From: Chara braunii
Taxonomy: Eukaryota > Streptophyta > Charophyceae > Charales > Characeae
Direction of reading: 5' to 3'
NCBI GenBank assembly: GCA_003427395.1
Contig: BFEA01000465.1
Span: 606,134 to 627,720 of the forward strand
DNA length: 21,587 nucleotides
In this document: piece after piece, positions 8,307 to 16,418 of the stretch
How positions within the stretch are numbered: the stretch's first letter is position 1
Layout of the letters: every line of letters begins with the position of its first letter
Notes under the pieces: model-generated
Databases searched by the model: none
What the model was told of the DNA's origin: nothing
Seen by the model: only the letters and a program-made list of their open reading frames with translations
Program-made: the position numbers and the translations under genes

Positions 8307-9072
8307 AATAGGGAGCTTGGGGAACTCTTCGCTATTGGTACTCTGCAATGCTTCTTTTTTTCGTACATGATGTCGGCTAAATCGATATAGGTGAATACGG
8401 GGGAATTTTTGGACTGCGCCACTGGCACTTGTTTATCTTTTGCTGACCAATTGCTAGATGGCGTATTGATCTTTTGAAATCCTGTTGGGATCGTAGGTTG
8501 GATAGATGCTCATAAGTAGGAGTGTACCAAGGACATGCTGATGGGTCAGTTTTGATTGATTGATTGCTGGGGGAGGGGTCGCCCCCCCACACAGATTTCA
8601 TCCTTGACCGACCAGCCCCGGGCAATTCACAATTACCTGCATATAGACTTGAATCGGGTCTGTTTTTCAACGGCTCGTGGGGGTGTACCAACTGGGGCTA
8701 GGCCCGTTCGCATGCCTCATTTGTTTTCGAGTTTTTCTTTGGTGAAAATGAGCATAAACAATAGCTGAGGTCCGCGTGCCTGGAATTCCGTGCACCCCCC
8801 GCTACCCCCCGCTACTCCCCCCTGCAGGCTGCCCCTTTCTAATTGGTTCGAATCCAACCTAGGGAGCTGTTCTGTGTTCAAATCAAATATTCAGTCGCCC
8901 GACATTCTATTCTAATCTCATTTATAATTTATTTATAATTAGATTAGTACAAGCACTTCGTTGCTTGCCTCTCTACTCTACTTGTGAAGCAGCCCGCGAC
9001 CTTTTTTTTTTTTTTTTTTTTTGAAAAAACAAAGCTCCATCTATTGGTGGGGAGCAGCACCTGCTGGAAACC
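8307..9072. other. Unassigned stretch, possible minus-strand coding remnants, AT palindrome and poly(T)
   Basis: On the minus strand, 8550-8377 stays open and reads plausibly as protein (contains WYTPTYEHLSNLRSQQDFKR). A shifted frame continues down to about 8210, suggesting a decayed gene or exon pieces of unknown family. It also holds a GATT repeat at 8553-8566, an AT-rich interrupted palindrome at about 8912-8945 (CTAATCT/AGATTAG), and a 21-nt T run at 9002-9022. GGTTCGAATCC at about 8843-8853 is a B-box match without an A box. Confidence 0.4.
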
Positions 9073-9217
9073 GGGTCCAGCGTCCCATAGATACAACCAT
9101 ATCCCCACAAGTTGGCACGAACTGGGAACCGGGCCCAGTACGGGCCCAGCTGGGTCCAGCGTCCCATAGATACAACCATATCCCCACAAGTTGGCACGAA
9201 CTGGGAACCGGGCCCAG
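9073..9217. repeat. Two-copy tandem duplication, 79-bp period
   Basis: The 66 bp at 9073-9138 (starts GGGTCCAGCGTCCCATAG) recur at 9152-9217 with no difference that I could see, and a partial third unit follows at about 9214-9225 (CCAGCGTCCCATA). Period 79 bp. Open frames on both strands repeat because of it. Confidence 0.85.
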
Positions 9218-9930
9218 CGTCCCATAACGAGTACGGGCCCACCAACAAAACGAGAACATACAATAAAAAATGACAAACGAACGGTTATTCGAACTTATTT
9301 CAATTTGCTTATGCAGACTGTATACAGCTGTGAGTTTTTCGAGGAGGGGGATCAGTACTGGCGGAAGTCAATTCGTTGCAGCAACAACTGACAGCTGTTG
9401 CCTGAAACTTTTTCTTCTTTTGTGTGGGCATCTGGTGAGTAGAGGCCGCGCTGAACAGCCCTCTCTTCTCTCCCGTTGCACATGCCCGAGGGGGTCTCCA
9501 TAAAGGCTAACAACCCTCTCTGCCATTGCACATGCCAAAGGGGGTCTCCATAAGGGTTTTTCTGAAAGGCGAAATTTTCCTCCTGAAGGCATCTACTCCT
9601 ACTGCCACTTTCCTAAATGTCTCTGACAGATTGGGACTGCAATTACCACCAGTCGGTCGGACCTCTGGAAGTATCTGGGCGACATTTGAAGTCCAGAGCT
9701 TGGTAGAAAAAGTCTCAAGTGCTCGTATGCCCTAAATAAAGGGCCTAAGGGCCTCGCCACACCACTGTTGGGACCACAATTTTTTTCGTTAGTTTCTCTT
9801 CGCCACACAGGCTTTCGAAATTGGAGACTTCAGAGAATGCTTCTCGACACCTCCTCCTGTCGAACGTTGTTGATTCCCCACACAGCCTCCTGCTACTCTG
9901 ATGCTTTCGACAGTCCTCGGCTGCGCCATC
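9218..9930. other. Unassigned stretch with a degenerate tandem repeat
   Basis: Two related units at about 9459-9507 and 9512-9557 share CCCTCTCT, TTGCACATGCC and GGGGGTCTCCATAA. The rest is unique sequence without recognisable motifs. Confidence 0.5.
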
Positions 9931-9940
9931 GACTTATTTG

Positions 9941-9988
9941 GTGAGTGCAGGTGAGGTCGGGATGGACTAATCTTTGTCGTACCTTCAG
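9941..9988 (+). other. Possible short spliceosomal intron
   Basis: GTGAGT at 9941-9946, a GGACTAAT branch-like word near 9964, and an acceptor ending CTTCAG at 9988 fit a 48-nt plus-strand intron. The flanking frames do not give a recognisable protein and contain nearby stops, so this rests on splice-site words alone. Confidence 0.2.
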
Positions 9989-10061
9989 GCAAGTTCGTCT
10001 TTTTCCATCTTGCAGTCACTAGTGCGTCCACCTTACAGTGTTGTCTGGCTAAAGGGGGGCA

Positions 10062-10880
10062 ACTGTCGAAGGGAGGCTGTCAAATTTATAATTATTTATT
10101 CTGACAGCCGTCAATTTTTTTTTGCCTAGAGTGACTTTTTTTTTTTTTTTTTTTTTTTTTGCAAAGCTATATTCTTCACTCAATTTCACCTTTCACTACA
10201 TACCTACCACTACTCCCAAGCCTATAAAGGTGACCTCTGCAAGCACAGTGCAATGGCGGTTTGACGGAGTGAGAGCCAAAGAGTGAGCCAAAGAGTGGCG
10301 GGGGAAGGGGGGGAGAGAGAAGTAAAATTTTAAGATAGGAGATGGAAAGTTCACACGATGATTCACTTCAGGGCCCCTCGGGCAATTTTTTGTTTTTTCC
10401 TTTTTGGGGCAACTTTTGCGCAGTGACAAAAAACAGTTTCAAAATGCATTCCAGGCATCCCTCGAACATAACACCCCCCCCACCACTGAGACATACGCGT
10501 ACTGCCCAGACTGCGTTTTGGAACTGACACCGTGGCTGCGCCCTAGACTCCTAGTTTTCGCTTTCCTTTTTTTTTTTTTTTTTTTTTTTTTTCATGAAGA
10601 CCTTTGCCGTCAGTCCATAGACCAGAAGTAGTTTTTTTTTTTTTCTTTTTTTCTTTTTTTAAGAAAACAGGAAACAAAACACGATTCAAACATTTTCATA
10701 TCAACTAGAGGCAAATTACCAGGCAGGGAGCTTGTCAGAACTTGAAAAAGACACTCCCATCTATTTCAGAATGCACCTGACCATCAAGACGCTCAGGTTC
10801 ATTCTGACAGGGTCATGTGCTTACTGCAGATGTGGAGAACCAGTGTTGTCAGTCTGCTTTTTTCCTTCCTTCCTTCCAAT
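10062..10880. other. Unassigned stretch with hairpin and T runs
   Basis: Contains a hairpin at 10075-10109 (GGCTGTCA/TGACAGCC), T runs at 10136-10160 (25 nt) and 10567-10592 (26 nt), and a pyrimidine-rich (TTCC)n stretch near 10860-10880 that could be an intron end. No protein was recognised. Confidence 0.5.
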
Positions 10881-10882
10881 TT

Positions 10883-11158
10883 CAGCCAACTTCTATTCCT
10901 CGGATGATGTCCGACTTGACTACATCCATTGCACCTGCCCAGGAACTCTGGAATCTGAATCCAGAGGACATGTGGGGGTTCAGCTCAGACATTGGACAGG
11001 CTTCCCTCTACAACCTTTTTTTTTTTTATCAATCAGGATTCGAGCTCGTGATCAGTTTGTCCAACTTTGTCTTTGTCAACGGTGATGCGTGTGTAGTGGT
11101 GCTGTGCACAATTCAATCCGGTCACATGGGCTGGGCTCTGCAATCTACTTGTCTATAA
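10883..11158 (+). CDS. Possible exon of an unrecognised protein
   Basis: A polypyrimidine tract followed by CAATTTCAG ends near 10882, a good 3' splice site. The frame after it is open to a TAA at 11156-11158 and reads like protein (MMSDLTTSIAPAQELWN, then NPEDMWGFSSDIGQ). The end of the frame runs into the 123-bp tandem duplication. There, the same TAA codon is present in both copies, and the frame after the second copy again looks coding (NEILCVMLAGKANVLTDSS). I cannot name a family. It could be an exon of a host gene or part of an old transposon. Confidence 0.25.
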   Translation, partial: QPTSIPRMMSDLTTSIAPAQELWNLNPEDMWGFSSDIGQASLYNLFFFYQSGFELVISLSNFVFVNGDACVVVLCTIQSGHMGWALQSTCL

Positions 11159-11332
11159 TCTATGAAAGCCCCTGACAACGAAATCCTTTGCGTGATGCTG
11201 GCCGGCAAAGCGTGTGTAGTGGTGCTGTGCACAATTCAATCCGGTCACATGGGCTGGGCTCCGCAATCTACTTGTCTGTAATCTATAAAAGCCCCTGACA
11301 ACGAAATCCTTTGCGTGATGCTGGCCGGCAAA
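11087..11332. repeat. 123-bp tandem duplication
   Basis: Units 11087-11209 and 11210-11332 differ at only a few bases (such as CTCTGC/CTCCGC and CTATAATCTATG/CTGTAATCTATA). The period is 41 codons, so it keeps reading frame. It is a recent duplication, given the high identity. Confidence 0.9.
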
Positions 11333-11440
11333 GCGAACGTGCTGACCGACTCTTCGGCAGTGGAGGCCCACACGTGAAATCTTGATGTCATCATTGTAAC
11401 CCAAACACTGCATCGCCGCACTCTGTACCTTCATCTTCAT

Positions 11441-11695
11441 CCACCAGTACGTTTCCCAGCCATTTTTTCAGAAACCCCGCGAGCATGCTGCCTCGTCGGG
11501 CGGGAAGTACCGGGGTGCCGTTTTGCCGGGGACATCCAATGGCATTCGACCCGGGCAGCAAAACGGGCATCACATGCGACCCGGGTTGCCAGATGGATGT
11601 GCCACAAAACGAAACGACGCCCTGGTACTTCCCAGCAGACGTGTCAGCGCGTACGCTGCGTCTCTGAAAAAAATGCCTGGGAAACGTGCTGGTGG
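11441..11695. mobile_element. 255-bp foldback element with long imperfect TIRs
   Basis: The left arm starts CCACCAGTACGTTTCCCAG at 11441. The right arm, read inverted from 11695, starts CCACCAGCACGTTTCCCAG. The arms stay alignable for about 90 bp each, including the inner words GGGAAGTACCGGGG/GGGAAGTACCAGGG and GTTTTG. The terminal word matches the MITE at 369-528. Short open frames here are by-products. Family unknown. Confidence 0.7.
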
Positions 11696-11762
11696 TTTAG
11701 AGTCTTTAGACCCGCCACTTCGATGGATGTGCTGGTGGTTTAAGCCCGCCACTTTGATGGAT
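11686..11762. repeat. Direct duplication of the MITE terminal word and flank
   Basis: GTGCTGGTGGTTTA plus CCCGCCACTT(C/T)GATGGAT occurs at 11686-11728 and again at 11729-11762, the first copy with extra bases. A related word, GGTACTGGTGGCTTAG, sits at about 11867. This is an accumulation of ends of the same repeat family. Confidence 0.6.
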
Positions 11763-11979
11763 CCTGAGTTGATACACCATTACTTCTCCGCACCCGAGCG
11801 GATCAAACCAGTACAAATACAACCGGTACATTGGAAGTGCGGTCCCCACCACCGGAGGGGGGGGGGTACTGGTGGCTTAGCTGCACCGTTACCCATCATC
11901 CGAGGCGGATCTCCTTTCTCGCACCTCTCGTGAAACAGGCTGCCTGATGCAAACCTTCTCGTAATCCTGTATCATATCA

Positions 11980-12022
<43 letters not shown>

Positions 12023-12589
12023 ACGCGAGTTCTTGCAAATCTAGGTCGGGTCATAGCGGTTTACACTGTAAGGCCAAGATAGTTCGCGCCTGGGCCAGTA
12101 TCGAGCGCAGAAGGCCACAATACAAAAACGTACAGTTAGACGCTTGTGAGCCCCTTGGACGATGGATTCGAGAACTTTTGGGTCGTGCGAGCCGGCAGAT
12201 TAAACCACTACTTCCGCAGCACTTTTCTGTGGGCCTAGAAACCGCCCCCTGCGCCAAGCAAGACAATCGAACCAGTGCGGGCCTTCATTGGCCCGCGCCA
12301 CCCGCCATTTCGCTCTGCAGGCCGAGCCCCAAAAGTTGCGCTGGTTTTCAAGACCACGCATTTTTTATTCTCCCGCCACGGAAACGTCCGCGGGTAGTTT
12401 AACTGTGTCCTGATACCCACTGTGCCCCCAGAGGTTCCCAATTATCGTGGTCCTCGTGATAAAAACGCTGTCTGACATCAACCATCTGTTGCTCTGCCAG
12501 TCCTTGTGGCGAGTCTAAGACTTGGCAGGGTGCATCCTGGATGCTACGCTGGGCTGTGGCCTTCCACAACCCCTCGGCGTGAATTCGAT
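11763..12589. other. Unassigned stretch with 40-nt poly(T)
   Basis: Apart from the T run at 11982-12021 and a G run near 11857-11866, this is unique sequence. The short open frames on both strands have no recognisable motif. Confidence 0.5.
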
Positions 12590-12649
12590 ACAACGCGCAA
12601 GATCCCTTTTTTTTTTTTTTTTTTTTTTTTTTCACAACGCGCAAGATCC
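12590..12649 (-). mobile_element. Bare poly(T) insertion flanked by a 16-bp target-site duplication
   Basis: ACAACGCGCAAGATCC at 12590-12605 is repeated exactly at 12634-12649. Between the copies there is only C, 26 T and C. A long target-site duplication around a pure A/T tail is the signature of target-primed reverse transcription that copied just the poly(A) tail of an RNA (minus-strand orientation). It shows that at least one of the window's many T runs arose by retroposition. Confidence 0.8.
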
Positions 12650-12732
12650 TAAACCAGCCACAGAGAGTTTGAACCTCGCTGCTTCGCAGCAGCTGTCATT
12701 GGATCAGTAACCCCCTCTGGGCCTCAGCGCTC

Positions 12733-12806
12733 CTCCGTGCAAGTCCGGACTCGAACCGGCGACCTCGGCCCCAAGAGGAACCACTTATCGTAACCACTGC
12801 AGGCAG
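12733..12806 (-). mobile_element. tRNA-derived SINE or tRNA relic, copy B
   Basis: On the minus strand, 12757-12747 is GGTTCGAGTCC, a perfect B box inside a T-arm-like CCGG/CCGG stem. Upstream, CTGCAGTGGTTACGATAAG resembles an A box. A CCGTG/CACGG pair could be the remains of an acceptor stem. It shares the B-box neighbourhood with copy A at 6056-6135, supporting a tRNA-derived repeat family. Confidence 0.55.
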
Positions 12807-13050
12807 GACACGGTGTTCAAATTTAAAGCGGAACCATACGGGCCGTGAATGGGCCATGATATCCGCCCCACCCCTGCAAGGCTGTAGTGTCCAGACTCAA
12901 TGCACACCACACACAACACGCCACACGGACGCTGGCAATCACCGCACACTTAGCTCCACTTATTTTTTTGATTAGAAACTATGGATGTCCCAGCATATAG
13001 CCAAATTTCCTCTACTTTATTTTCCCATTACTAGACGATTGCCCCGATCT

Positions 13051-13061
13051 GAGGTGCTAAC

Positions 13062-13092
<31 letters not shown>

Positions 13093-13104
13093 TCAGCCCG
13101 TTAT
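13051..13104 (-). rRNA. Fragment of organellar/bacterial-type large-subunit rRNA
   Basis: The reverse complement contains GGGCTGATCTTCCCCAAGAG, then TTCACATCGACGGGAAGG and GCACCTC. This is the highly conserved 23S/26S peptidyl-transferase region around E. coli positions 2450-2500. Similarity stops abruptly at both sides. Wording such as CTTCCCCAAGAG is like plant mitochondrial 26S, so a nuclear insert of mitochondrial DNA is likely. The sharp limits could reflect flanking organellar introns or decay. Non-functional fragment. Confidence 0.7.
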
Positions 13105-13493
13105 AGCACATGACCCCCATCGGTAGTATAGCCCGCTCACTTATGCGCGGGGACTCTGAACTGTTGGCCAGTTCACGGGAGCTCCCCACAAATAGATGGA
13201 GCTTCAAAAAAAGAAAAAAGAAAAAAAAAAGCTTTCCAATGTCAAAGGATCAGTGTACCTCAAAGTGAGTGGATCGCAACAGCTGACCATACATAAAAAA
13301 AAAAAGAATCAGCGTAGATCAATTCAGCAAGAAGCCAAGTAGAACTGAAAGCAGACAAAAATTGGGTGGCAGGCCGCTTTCTTTCCGTCTCATTAAACCG
13401 CTCGTCGCCCCGCCAGCTGGGACTCATTTGGCAGGGGTGCACCATGGACCGACAGGCAGCAGTGGGGCCAGTCACGCAATTTGCAAACGACGA

Positions 13494-14110
13494 CTTTGGC
13501 AATTTTTCAAGCTCAGAATAATGGACAGAAAAAATCTGAAAATTTGAGATCTGACAGATCAGGCCGTGATCTTTCCAGGAAAAATGTAAAAAAAACTGGA
13601 GGAAAAAAGAAAGTTTAGACAGTGACATAATCATCATGCCAATTTGGCACATTTTCCCTTTTGCCACTCTGCCGCCTACTGAACAACGGAAAAAGTACTC
13701 CAGCGATTTTTCATGCTCAGAATGATGCAATGAGAAAATTTGAGATCCGGTAAATTAGGTAGTGATCTTTCCAGGAAAAATATCAGAAAAAAAGTTTAAA
13801 AAACATATAAAAAAATGTTTAGATAAACTCGTGACCCAATTAAATATACCTGGCAATTCTGCACTTAATATTCCTTCCCATTCATCGTTATGTGGGATCG
13901 GTTTTATGAACCTTTATCAGATATCTTTTTCATTTTTGCCACTCTGTGGCTTCTCTGCCACCTATGGGCCAACAGAAAAGTACTGCAACTTCAGCGATTT
14001 TTCGCGCTCAGCATAATGCACAGAAAAATCTGAAAATTTGTGTCCCGGACCCCCGACTCCCGGTAGATTATGTTGCAATCTTTCCAGGAAAAATATCAGA
14101 AAAAATAGAC
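13494..14110. repeat. Diverged tandem array, three units
   Basis: Three copies of a module begin near 13494, 13700 and 13993. Each has CGATTTTTC(A/G)(T/C)GCTCAG(A/C)AT, then GAAAATTTG, then TGATCTTTCCAGGAAAAAT or a close variant. Linkers with TTTTGCCACTCTG and AACAGAAAAGTACT are shared between the second and third. Spacing is about 200-290 bp. Non-coding: the ORFs across it are not conserved between units. Confidence 0.65.
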
Positions 14111-14707
14111 AAAAAAAAAAAAAAATCAACCCCGAAATAAATCATGGCGGCGATTCACTGCATTTCCCACCGTCCTACCGGTAGCCCTTTTTTTTTTTTT
14201 TTTTAAGGCTAATTCTTGACCGTCGTGAGAACCGGTGGTTATAATGTCGAATCATGAAAACACAAGTGAGATGCGTTGCATGAAGTCTCTGAGTAACTTC
14301 CACAACTCAGTCGCTGGCTAGGGTGCGTTAGCGGCAGTACTTGATTATTTTTTGGTTTCCTGCTAATTGAACCTTGCTTACACAATTGGACCTGGTTCGG
14401 AGCACTTAAAAACTGCGTACGAACAAACGTTTAGAGTCTGTAGACATATGCAACAAATAAGGCTGCCGGAGGATAAAGTCCCAGTGGCGCTATAATCATG
14501 CTCACAAACCATGAGCATCAGCAAGACCTGGTAATGTTCAGGATGCTTTGTTAGCATTTAAAAAAAAAAAAAAAACAGGACAGCTGGTGCCTGACCCTTA
14601 CTTACAGTGACATCCCCATAGCTCCCATCGCATCTTGTCATTGTGTAAACCAGAGGGTTATCAGGTCCAACCCGGGAAGATGAACCTGGATGCCATCAAG
14701 TCCGCGT
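14111..14707. other. Unassigned stretch
   Basis: Contains a 17-nt T run at 14188-14204 and an A run at about 14560-14575. No motif, repeat or coding region could be supported. Confidence 0.5.
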
Positions 14708-15130
14708 TCACTGGGCAAAACTCATCCCACCTTCAGAGAGTTTCCATCCTGCGGTGAGACAAGGCCCTGGGACTGTTCCACCTGGACCTTTTTGTACATG
14801 AGCTGGTGCCAAATCCATTCCAGCTGGAATGACCTTGGGACCAGCTGGAATGAATGACCTTGGGACCTCAGGTTCTTCAGCTGGTCCCAACGTCATTCCA
14901 GCTGGACCTTTTTGTACATGAGCTGGTGCCAAATCCATTCCAGTTGGTCCCAAGGTCATTCCAGATGGTCCCAAGGTCATTCCAGCTGGACCATTAGGTC
15001 CATGAGCTGGTACCGATGCAATTCCAGCTGGACCATTAAGCCCATGAGCCCGTCTCGTGAGCCTATTGCCATTAGGTCCGTAAGTGGGCATCTGCGGGTT
15101 CGGCGCAAGGAGAAATGGCAGCTGGACCAT
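14708..15130 (-). CDS. Hypothetical Gly/Pro/Ala-rich repeat ORF
   Basis: A 140-codon minus-strand frame with a collagen-like pattern: repeated (N)GPAGMTLGP, HGPNGPAG and two copies of GMDLAPAHVQKGP. The DNA is a minisatellite. 14782-14823 recurs exactly at 14902-14943 (period 120 bp, 40 codons), with shorter units of about 24 bp (GGTCCCAAGGTCATTCCAG). Periods divisible by three keep the frame, which is compatible with coding but also expected by chance. No signal peptide or known domain. The flanking 15150-15450 carries related words (CCATGAGTGGG, CGCCTAATG) in broken frames, so this may be a relic of a larger repeat. Confidence 0.3.
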   Translation of the reverse strand: MVQLPFLLAPNPQMPTYGPNGNRLTRRAHGLNGPAGIASVPAHGPNGPAGMTLGPSGMTLGPTGMDLAPAHVQKGPAGMTLGPAEEPEVPRSFIPAGPKVIPAGMDLAPAHVQKGPGGTVPGPCLTAGWKLSEGGMSFAQ

Positions 15131-15748
15131 TGTTAGCTAGATGAGCCGGGCCCACTTAGGTTACAGAGCCCATGAGCCTAATGATGCCATGAGGGCCTTG
15201 CGCCTAATGGGGCCCGTCCCATTCACCTAATGGTCCAGCTGCACTGCTCCATGAGCCATGAGTGGGGGCACCTGCCAGCGCCTGGATCTATCTCAGGTGC
15301 CCATGCGCCTAATGCCGCGAGGGCGTTGGAAAACCTAAGTAACAAAGGAATCAATGGAATAATAGCAAATTGTTCTAGTGGACTAGAAGCCATTATGACA
15401 CTAGAGCCATGAGTGGGCACCTGAGAGTGAGGCCAGGCTACCAGGTCCATGGGCCTGGTTCGCGATGTGGTAGCCCCACCCAGTAGGCATTCCAGTTCTC
15501 TCCTTGCAGATTGAGCGAAGGGAATCTCTATCTACCTGTCTTCAAGGCGAGGGCCAGAATCTTCGCAATGTGGCAGGCGCACCCGAGAGTGAGGGCAAGG
15601 AGAGAGGTGGCAATTTCATCAGTCCTCGGCATGGAGAATGATTCTGGTTCATCCCTTTCTTTTCGTGTCTTCCAATGCAAGGAACATGCTTCTGGCTCTT
15701 TGTGGTTTGTCTTTCTCCCCATGGTAGAGAGAGATATACTCCGGTCTC
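15131..15748. other. Stretch upstream of the U6 fragment with short direct repeats
   Basis: Words such as GAGCCATGAGTGGG(G)GCACCTG (about 15249 and 15404) and CCGAGAGTGAGG/CTGAGAGTGAGG recur, tying it to the minisatellite to the left. No gene was supported. There is no plant-type upstream sequence element or correctly spaced TATA box in front of the U6 fragment. Confidence 0.5.
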
Positions 15749-15807
15749 GTCCTTCGGGACATCCTTAAAAATAGGAACGATATACAGAGAAGATTAGCAT
15801 GGCCCCT
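15749..15807 (+). pseudogene. U6: U6 snRNA 5' fragment
   Basis: The sequence starts GTCCTTCGGGACATCC, the plant-type U6 5' stem-loop, and continues through GGAACGATATACAGAGAAG and ATTAGCATGGCCCCT, which includes the universally conserved ACAGAGA box. It then leaves U6 before the GCGCAAGGATGACACG segment needed for U4/U2 pairing. It has no recognisable U6 promoter (a GATATACT word only about 10 nt upstream is too close) and no 3' end, so it is a non-functional fragment. It abuts the retroelement unit at 15819 after about 11 bp. The next bases, GAGAATCTGGCCTGGATTTT, vaguely resemble the U6 3' end, so an internally deleted U6 is a weaker alternative. Confidence 0.85.
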
Positions 15808-15818
15808 TCCCAATACAG

Positions 15819-15868
15819 AGAATCTGGCCTGGATTTTGTATAAGGCTGGGTAGTGGTCTGCACTGATG
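15819..15868 (+). repeat. 5' copy of the unit-terminal direct repeat (pseudo-LTR start)
   Basis: Fifty bases starting AGAATCTGGCCTGGATTTTG and ending CTGCACTGATG, identical to 21538-21587. The left neighbours differ (U6-derived here, element 3' end there), which fixes the unit's first base at about 15819. Confidence 0.9.
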
Positions 15869-16418
15869 TGGTTCGGAGGGTGCGATACTATTCATTATGG
15901 AATGGGTTAACCTGGTTCTTCTTTGAGGATCTATTCACCTTTTTCGGCCTGTGGTCTTTCAGTCCTTGTTTCCAGTTTTCGCTGTACTTGGACATAGGTA
16001 GTCTCATTCTCGAGAACGACGACTTCTACGTGGGTTANGGGAACAGTTAAAATAGCTTTACGGAAGTCTGATCTCCAAGACTCCTGATGATCCTGGCACG
16101 GCGGTCAGGTGAAACCGGTAGGGTCGTCGCCGAAGTGGAACGCGGTTCCACCATAGCTGCTACTGTTCTCTATGTATTTTTTCTCAAGCAGCTGTCACGT
16201 TCGGGTTTTCTCTCAAAGCTTTGTCCGATCCTGTGCCTTCGTGTGAAGTCATTCTACGGTTGTTCGTCTCGAGTCTATGGTGCATGAATCGTCTTGATTC
16301 CCTGATTAACCTTGCTAACGGTCCTGCGTAAGCCGAATACCTTTTCTCGAGGTGTAACCGGCGTAGAGATTATACTACGGCCGTCGCGTGGCTCCACCGT
16401 ACTGTCCGAAAGGTCGGG
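15869..16418 (+). other. 5' leader of the retroelement
   Basis: Untranslated-looking region between the terminal repeat and the first ORF1 ATG. It carries an unresolved base at 16038, the hammerhead-like motif at 16084-16128, and a clean 7-bp hairpin at 16135-16151 (GTGGAAC/GTTCCAC). Several stops occur in all frames. Confidence 0.6.
16084..16128 (+). ncRNA. Degenerate hammerhead-like core in the element leader
   Basis: CTGATGA lies at 16084-16090. After one unpaired T, CCTG (16092-16095) pairs with CAGG (16106-16109). GAA follows at 16111-16113. ACC (16114-16116) can pair with GGT (16122-16124), placing C16125 in a GUC cleavage triplet. Stem I is poor: only the first pair, or GAC/GTC with a two-base bulge (16079-16081 with 16126-16128). 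Canonical PLEs carry hammerheads at this kind of position, but the N-terminal-endonuclease PLEs were reported to lack them. May be a relic or chance. Confidence 0.3.

Noticed and set aside
8843-8853. tRNA gene from a GGTTCGAATCC B box
   Set aside because: No A box, cloverleaf or similarity to the two SINE-like copies could be found.
13494-14110. CRISPR array
   Set aside because: The repeats are long, diverged, irregularly spaced and in eukaryotic DNA. No array with short identical repeats and unique spacers exists anywhere in the window.
15749-15850. A functional U6 snRNA gene
   Set aside because: The sequence diverges after ATGGCCCCT, lacks the 3' half and terminator, and has no upstream element or correctly spaced TATA box.
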